Below, piece after piece: positions 58,412-64,000 of a DNA stretch of 64,000 bases. Each line of letters opens with the position of its first letter. The stretch's first letter is position 1. Origin of the DNA: an uncultured Candidatus Melainabacteria bacterium (GTDB lineage: Bacteria > Cyanobacteriota > Vampirovibrionia > Gastranaerophilales > Gastranaerophilaceae). Where the stretch lies: contig CAKVLN010000004.1 of the NCBI GenBank assembly GCA_934757275.1, positions 62,001 to 126,000 on the forward strand. The letters are read 5' to 3'. The position numbers and the translations under genes were made by a program. The notes under the pieces were generated by a model that did not search any database, was not told where the DNA came from, and saw nothing but the letters and a program-made list of their open reading frames with translations.

Positions 58412-59710
58412 TTAAATTTCGCCAACTAAATCATATTCTGTAGCGTCAATAATTTTAACCATTTCTATGTCACCAGGGACAACCTGTTTTTCGGTTTTGA
58501 TATTTACAACACCATCAATTTCTGGAGCATCATATTGAGAACGTGCAATAACTTCTCCATTATCAGCGTAACACTCGATAATACAAGGAATTGTTTTGCC
58601 AATAAAGCTTTTATTACGCTCAATCGAAATTCCTTGTTGAATTTCCATCAATTTTTTGTAACGTTGTTTTGCAACTCTTGCGCCAACTCTGTTTGGCATA
58701 TTATATGACGGAGTTCCTTTTTCTCTTGAATATGTGAACACGCCCATTCTATCGAACTTCATATCACGCACAAATTCACACAAATGTTCAAAATGTTCTT
58801 CAGTTTCCCCCGGATAACCAACAATGAACGCCGTTCTGATAGAAACTTCGGGAATACGCTTTCGGATATTTTCAATCATTGGACGATAATCAAACGAAGG
58901 TCTGTTCATCATTTTTAGCATTTCTGGGTGCGAATGTTGGAGCGGAATATCAACATACTTAACTACTTTGTCTAATCTTGCGATTGTGTCCAAAAGTTCG
59001 TCTGTCATTTGAGTTGGATAAGCGTACATAATTCTAATCCAACCAAGACCTTCAATTTTATTAAGCTCTTCTAAAAGTTTTGCAAGCATAGGTCTTTTGT
59101 ATAAATCTATTCCGTAGCCAGTTGTATCTTGTGCGATTAGAATAATTTCTGTAACACCTTTTTTAACAAGCTTTTCTGCCTCTGCAATAATATCTTCCAT
59201 TTTTCTTGAATGGTAATCACCACGCAAATATGGAATTATACAGTATCCGCAACGATAGTTGCAACCGTCTGCAATCTTGATATAAGAGCTTGCGCCCATA
59301 GTAATTTGTTGGCGTTCAATATTTTCTGGATAAATGTAATCTGGTTTTTCGCTTACTTCGCAAACGTACTCACCGTCTATCTTTTTCAATACTTCAATAA
59401 TTTTAGTAAAATCTGTTGCACCGACAATTCCAGCAAGTTCTGGAATTTCTTTTTTAAGTTCTTCTGGGTGTTTTTGCGCTAAACAGCCAGTTACAATAAC
59501 TTTTTTACCAGCGTCAATAAGTTCCAAAATTGAACGAATTGACTCACGCTCTGCATCACAGATAAATGAACAAGTGTTCACAATTACTGTATCAGTATCT
59601 TTTTCGTTAAGCGTAATTTCGTATCCGTTTTGAGCCAAAAGCCCTAAAATAAGTTCTGAATCTACTAAATTTTTTGCACAACCGTGACTAATTAATGCTA
59701 TCTTTTTCAT
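58412..59710 (-). CDS. rimO: Ribosomal protein S12 methylthiotransferase RimO
   Basis: The 432-residue protein has an N-terminal UPF0004 domain with its three cysteines (SHGCAKNLVDSE, VNTCSFI, VTGCLAQ), a radical-SAM site CNYRCGYCIIP, and a C-terminal TRAM domain (EIDGVVNIKTEKQVVPGD). The HGCxKNxVDSE start distinguishes RimO from MiaB. It adds a methylthio group to an Asp of S12. A TACAAT box 6 nt before the ATG suggests a leaderless message. Confidence 0.94.
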   Translation of the reverse strand: MKKIALISHGCAKNLVDSELILGLLAQNGYEITLNEKDTDTVIVNTCSFICDAERESIRSILELIDAGKKVIVTGCLAQKHPEELKKEIPELAGIVGATDFTKIIEVLKKIDGEYVCEVSEKPDYIYPENIERQQITMGASSYIKIADGCNYRCGYCIIPYLRGDYHSRKMEDIIAEAEKLVKKGVTEIILIAQDTTGYGIDLYKRPMLAKLLEELNKIEGLGWIRIMYAYPTQMTDELLDTIARLDKVVKYVDIPLQHSHPEMLKMMNRPSFDYRPMIENIRKRIPEVSIRTAFIVGYPGETEEHFEHLCEFVRDMKFDRMGVFTYSREKGTPSYNMPNRVGARVAKQRYKKLMEIQQGISIERNKSFIGKTIPCIIECYADNGEVIARSQYDAPEIDGVVNIKTEKQVVPGDIEMVKIIDATEYDLVGEI

Positions 59711-59716
59711 AGAACG

Positions 59717-59722
59717 ATTGTA
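59717..59722 (-). promoter_or_regulatory. -10 box of a leaderless rimO transcript
   Basis: Minus-strand TACAAT is exactly 6 nt before the ATG, with no Shine-Dalgarno sequence. Confidence 0.5.
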
Positions 59723-59751
59723 ACATAAATAAAATTTTTCTATAAGTTATT

Positions 59752-59900
59752 GGTGCGTCAAACGACGCACCCTACAATTGTTTAAATAAAATACATTCTA
59801 TATTGAACGAATTTTATTAAAAAATTTTAATACCTCTTATTCCCCTATTACCTTATTACCTTATTCCCTTCCATTCATTACCTTATTCCCCTATTCACTC
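59752..59900. repeat. Hairpin repeat and octamer-repeat arm in the rimO-asmA gap
   Basis: GGTGCGTC-AAAC-GACGCACC (59752-59771) is followed by CCTAC and matches the repeat at 42729-42755. From 59831 to 59900 run 8-bp units of the right-arm type (ATTCCCCT, ATTACCTT twice, ATTCCCTT, then ATTACCTT, ATTCCCCT, ATTCACTC), interrupted once by 6 bp. The rest of 59711-60008 shows only the ribosome-binding site of the next gene. Confidence 0.6.
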
Positions 59901-60008
59901 ACTAGCGTTCCCTAACAAAAAACTCCCCTCTTGACTATATCCCAAATAAATTTATTGGATATAATATGTAATAAATGGTTTGAGCGATTTATTACAATGG
60001 AGGTTTTT

Positions 60009-63000
60009 ATGAATAAAAAATTCTGGAAAAGAACAGGTATTGCAATAAGTGCCACGGTTCTAAGTGCTTACGCATTGTTTTTACTGGCACCATTTGCACT
60101 AAACCCTATTGCAAATAACTACTCTGGCGAAATTTCTAAACAAATCAAAACATCAACTGGCTTAGATGCAAAAATTGAAGGCATTAAATTTGTCACAACA
60201 CCTAAGTTGACCGCAGGAGTGAAAGTTGCAAACTTCAAGCTCTTAACTCCAAAAGAAGAACAGATTTTGAACGCTGACGATTTTCAAGTTAAAATGTCTT
60301 TACTTTCTCTTTTTGCAAGACAAATCAGAGTGGACGCAGTTCAATTAAAAACTGCGGACGCTTACATCAAAATGGGACACAATGGACATTTTGACATCGA
60401 ACAATATTTTCCCGAAACAGAAGAAAACAAAAATGATGAACCTCAACCAACGCCAATCGCTTTACCTTTTGGCTTAAAGCTTTCTAACCATTTGCCAGAT
60501 ATCAAAGTCGGAAATTATACTGTTGTTTTGACTGATGGCATAAATAAATATACGCTTTCAGGCGACAAAACCGAAATCACTAATTTTGTTTTAAACAAAC
60601 ATGTCAAAGTCTTAACAAGCGGTAAAATGATTTTGCGAGATAGAGAACAATTTAACTATAATGTTAAAGTTTTCAACAAAATCATGCCAGATTTGAACCT
60701 AAATGATTTAGTTTTCAACCCAGCTCCAGCAGAAGAGAAGAAAGTTGAAACTCAACCAGTTGATATAATCGGCATTTTAGATGGAATTTATCAATACAAA
60801 CTTACTGCGAATGCGACCGCAGATTTAACAATTGCGCAAGATGATATCAAAGGTCAAGTAAGCGTTTTTAACGTTTCTTTGATTAATCTTCCAGCAAGTA
60901 ATGCAGATTTAAAATTCAAAGGTAACACAATTGACATAGCTTCAAATATTTACACTGCACAAGGCGAAGCCTCTGTTCTGAATGGCATAGTGAAAACTGG
61001 TGCAAAACCAAGAATTGACTTGAATTTCAAATCAGGAGCGCAAATTGCCAATATTCTAAAAATTGTTAAAGATGTAGCCCTAATCTTTAACATAAAAGAT
61101 TTGCAAACACTTAGCGCAAACGGCAAATTAGACGCAGACTTTAACATTAAATCTGATTTAAAAACGGTTAAATCTAATGGCTACTTAAAAATTCCGACTG
61201 CAAACCTATATTATGGCTTGTACAAAATTGGTGTAGACAAGATTAACGCTGACGTTCGACTTGATAACAACAATATTGATATCAAAAATGTTGGCTTTAC
61301 TGTACTTAATCAACCTTTAAAATTCTATGGAACAATTAGCGAAGATGCTACAAGCGACTTGCATTTGACGGCAAATAAACTTAATCTAAAAGGTTTAATC
61401 GTTGCACTCGGTCAAGCGTCTTTACTAAAAGATAACAACGTGAATGCTGGCACAGTGTCAATGAATGTTGATATCAAAGGCAAGTTGGACAAAATTAATC
61501 CGCTTGTAAAAATAAATCTTGAAAACATAAATATTAAAAATGTTCCTTCAAACACAACCTTGAAAGCACCTCTAACCGTTGTTAACATAAACTCTGACGG
61601 CAAAACTTTCTTTGGTAACGCAAAGAGTACGAATGTTTTAGCAATCAATCCTGTTGCGAAAATCTCTATTCCAGCTCTTGCAATGAATATTAGAGAAGAG
61701 GAGCTTGAAATTACACCAACACCAGTTGTGATTGAAAAAATCAAGGTTAATGTTTCTGGAAAAGTTAAAAATTACTTGAAAGAGAAAATGTCAATTGATT
61801 TTATAACCACTGGCGACATCAAATCTAATTTAACTGGTGATATGAATGTTGCAAAACAAACGCTAAACCTAAATTATGCAACCTCTGCACCTTCTACAAT
61901 CATTATTCCAATGTTTGATAAATCAAAAATGACATTTACTGGAAATATCAATATTACTGGCAATATGGCCAATCCAATTCTAAAAGGGCAAATTAGCATA
62001 CCAAACTTGAATATTCCAGAAATTCCAGTAACAATGACAAATACTGCAATTAAACTTAATGGCGCAATTCTAAATGGTAATGCAACAGTTGAAAAGTTCA
62101 CATCAGGCGGAATTGAAGCCGAAACACTTACAAGTGATTTTTCTATGAAGGGTGAAAACTTCTATTTGAATAACTTGAAGGGAACTGCATTTAATGGAAA
62201 AATTAACGGAAACATCATTTATAATTTGAACAATGCCAAAACAACAGTTGATTTTAAGGGTCAAGGTTTGAACGCTGAAAAAGCAGTCTATGGCGGAACT
62301 GGCATTAAAAACGCTTTAACTGGAACATTAGGCTTTGACACAAAATTAACTTTAACCGTTGCAGACTTTGACGAAATGATGAACTCTATGCGTGGCAATT
62401 TGAATTTTGAAATCAAAAATGGTGCATTCGGTACAATCGGTCGTTTTGAAAACTTTTTGAAAGCTGATAACATAGTAAACAGTGCGCTTTTGAAATCAAC
62501 TGTTTCAACAATCTCTAACGCAGTCGGAATAGCAGATACCGCTACATTCAATTCTCTTAGCGGAAAATTAACTTTTGCTAACGGCTGGGCAGAACTTAAC
62601 CCAGTAAAAAGCTCAGGACCTTTATTAGCTTATTATGTGAAAGGTAAATACAATCTTTTGAACGGTAACGCTATTTTAGTTATTTTGGGAAGATTAGACG
62701 GCTCAATTGTTGCCAAAATGGGTCCTATCGGTCAATTATCTGCAACAAAACTTTTAAGCTACATTCCAAAATTCGGTGCATCTACTGCAAGCTTTGTTGA
62801 CACACTTACTGCAAACCCTAAAAACGAAGCAGTGAGCCAAATTCCAAACTTGACTAACGGAAGTACCACTTATAAAGATTTCAAAGTCCTTCATAGCGGT
62901 ATTGCAGGCAAAGCCTCTTCTATCAAGTCTTTTAAATGGCTAACAGAGGTTGATACAAGCGCAATAGAAACAAAAACCGTGAAAGAAACTATTAAAGACA

Positions 63001-63143
63001 TCAAAACCTCAGTTGGTGAAGATGTAACTAACACCGTACAAAGCGTGACAGACGCAATTACTACATCTAAAGAGCAATGGAACACAACAAAGGACCAACT
63101 CAAAAACAGTGCAGAAGAATTGAAGAACTTATTTAAGTTCTAA
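60009..63143 (+). CDS. AsmA-family envelope protein
   Basis: The 1044-residue protein has an N-terminal membrane helix (about residues 8-30). A very long series of short beta-strands with repeated NxxxDIK-type turns follows. The C-terminal third contains MRGNLNFEIKNGAFGTIGRF, LSGKLTFANGWAELNPV and YVKGKYNLLNGNAILVILG, which match the AsmA C-terminal region. AsmA/TamB-like proteins form hydrophobic grooves across the periplasm and move phospholipids to the outer membrane, so a diderm envelope is implied. GGAGG lies before ATG 60009, excluding the upstream in-frame start. It ends in an amphipathic Lys/Thr-rich helix. Confidence 0.87.
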   Translation: MNKKFWKRTGIAISATVLSAYALFLLAPFALNPIANNYSGEISKQIKTSTGLDAKIEGIKFVTTPKLTAGVKVANFKLLTPKEEQILNADDFQVKMSLLSLFARQIRVDAVQLKTADAYIKMGHNGHFDIEQYFPETEENKNDEPQPTPIALPFGLKLSNHLPDIKVGNYTVVLTDGINKYTLSGDKTEITNFVLNKHVKVLTSGKMILRDREQFNYNVKVFNKIMPDLNLNDLVFNPAPAEEKKVETQPVDIIGILDGIYQYKLTANATADLTIAQDDIKGQVSVFNVSLINLPASNADLKFKGNTIDIASNIYTAQGEASVLNGIVKTGAKPRIDLNFKSGAQIANILKIVKDVALIFNIKDLQTLSANGKLDADFNIKSDLKTVKSNGYLKIPTANLYYGLYKIGVDKINADVRLDNNNIDIKNVGFTVLNQPLKFYGTISEDATSDLHLTANKLNLKGLIVALGQASLLKDNNVNAGTVSMNVDIKGKLDKINPLVKINLENINIKNVPSNTTLKAPLTVVNINSDGKTFFGNAKSTNVLAINPVAKISIPALAMNIREEELEITPTPVVIEKIKVNVSGKVKNYLKEKMSIDFITTGDIKSNLTGDMNVAKQTLNLNYATSAPSTIIIPMFDKSKMTFTGNINITGNMANPILKGQISIPNLNIPEIPVTMTNTAIKLNGAILNGNATVEKFTSGGIEAETLTSDFSMKGENFYLNNLKGTAFNGKINGNIIYNLNNAKTTVDFKGQGLNAEKAVYGGTGIKNALTGTLGFDTKLTLTVADFDEMMNSMRGNLNFEIKNGAFGTIGRFENFLKADNIVNSALLKSTVSTISNAVGIADTATFNSLSGKLTFANGWAELNPVKSSGPLLAYYVKGKYNLLNGNAILVILGRLDGSIVAKMGPIGQLSATKLLSYIPKFGASTASFVDTLTANPKNEAVSQIPNLTNGSTTYKDFKVLHSGIAGKASSIKSFKWLTEVDTSAIETKTVKETIKDIKTSVGEDVTNTVQSVTDAITTSKEQWNTTKDQLKNSAEELKNLFKF

Positions 63144-63193
63144 AGCGCTAATTGCTCACAATAAAGAAGATATAAGAACGCATGCCAAAGAGT

Positions 63194-64000
<807 letters not shown>

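Overview
The window is AT-rich Gram-negative-type bacterial DNA. It most resembles a gut Melainabacteria (Gastranaerophilales), a non-photosynthetic sister lineage of cyanobacteria. This is an inference from three things: a Ycf23/DUF561 gene (17.8 kb), a protein otherwise typical of cyanobacteria and plastids; an envelope AsmA-type protein and an autotransporter-like beta-barrel remnant; and several lineage-style proteins that carry a short N-terminal SFG/FKG-type motif. No rRNA or CRISPR array was seen. Three tRNA genes are present: Arg-CCT, a CAT-anticodon tRNA (Met or Ile2) and Ala-TGC.

Layout. 0-20.6 kb is chromosomal backbone: two glycosyltransferases, a SulP transporter, a small LuxR-type regulator, two peptidoglycan-hydrolase-like proteins, GH38 and GH13 glycosidases, RqcH, a CgeB-like glycosyltransferase, an HtrA-like protease, Ycf23 and a TPR protein. 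20.70-38.84 kb is an integrated mobile element. It sits in the 3' half of the CAT tRNA gene and is bounded by 49-bp perfect direct repeats exactly 18,086 bp apart. It has a 34-bp repeat just inside each end (probable integrase arm sites) and a tyrosine integrase at its right end. Its cargo is mostly anti-phage defence: a type II CBASS operon (CD-NTase, E2-E1 fusion Cap2, JAB protease Cap3) ending in a DUF6602-like PD-(D/E)XK nuclease; a divergent operon with a PLD-SNF2 helicase and an Eco57I-like adenine methyltransferase followed by three small genes, with a divergent XRE regulator and three 16-bp iterons between; an unrecognised module ending in an HNH nuclease; and a HigBA toxin-antitoxin pair with a palindromic operator.

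38.9-47.4 kb is a patchier region. It is flanked by two near-identical, inverted copies of a small secreted Ada-like Zn-binding gene, and contains a frameshifted zinc-ribbon gene, a beta-barrel remnant, a deoxyinosine glycosylase, a PHP phosphoesterase, Hsp20, a glutaredoxin-like protein and an HNH-like putative effector. 47.5-64 kb returns to backbone: a methionine gamma-lyase-family PLP enzyme, a vWA protein, RecG, ThyX, a solute-binding protein, ThrRS without its TGS domain, adenylate kinase, RimO, an AsmA-family protein and a partial Tgt.

Intergenic DNA is rich in repeats: palindromic repeats beside tRNA genes, elements built of tandem 8-bp units, and a 66-69 bp repeat in opposite orientations. 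Several genes have a TATAAT-like box 6-8 nt before the ATG and no ribosome-binding site, which suggests leaderless mRNAs.
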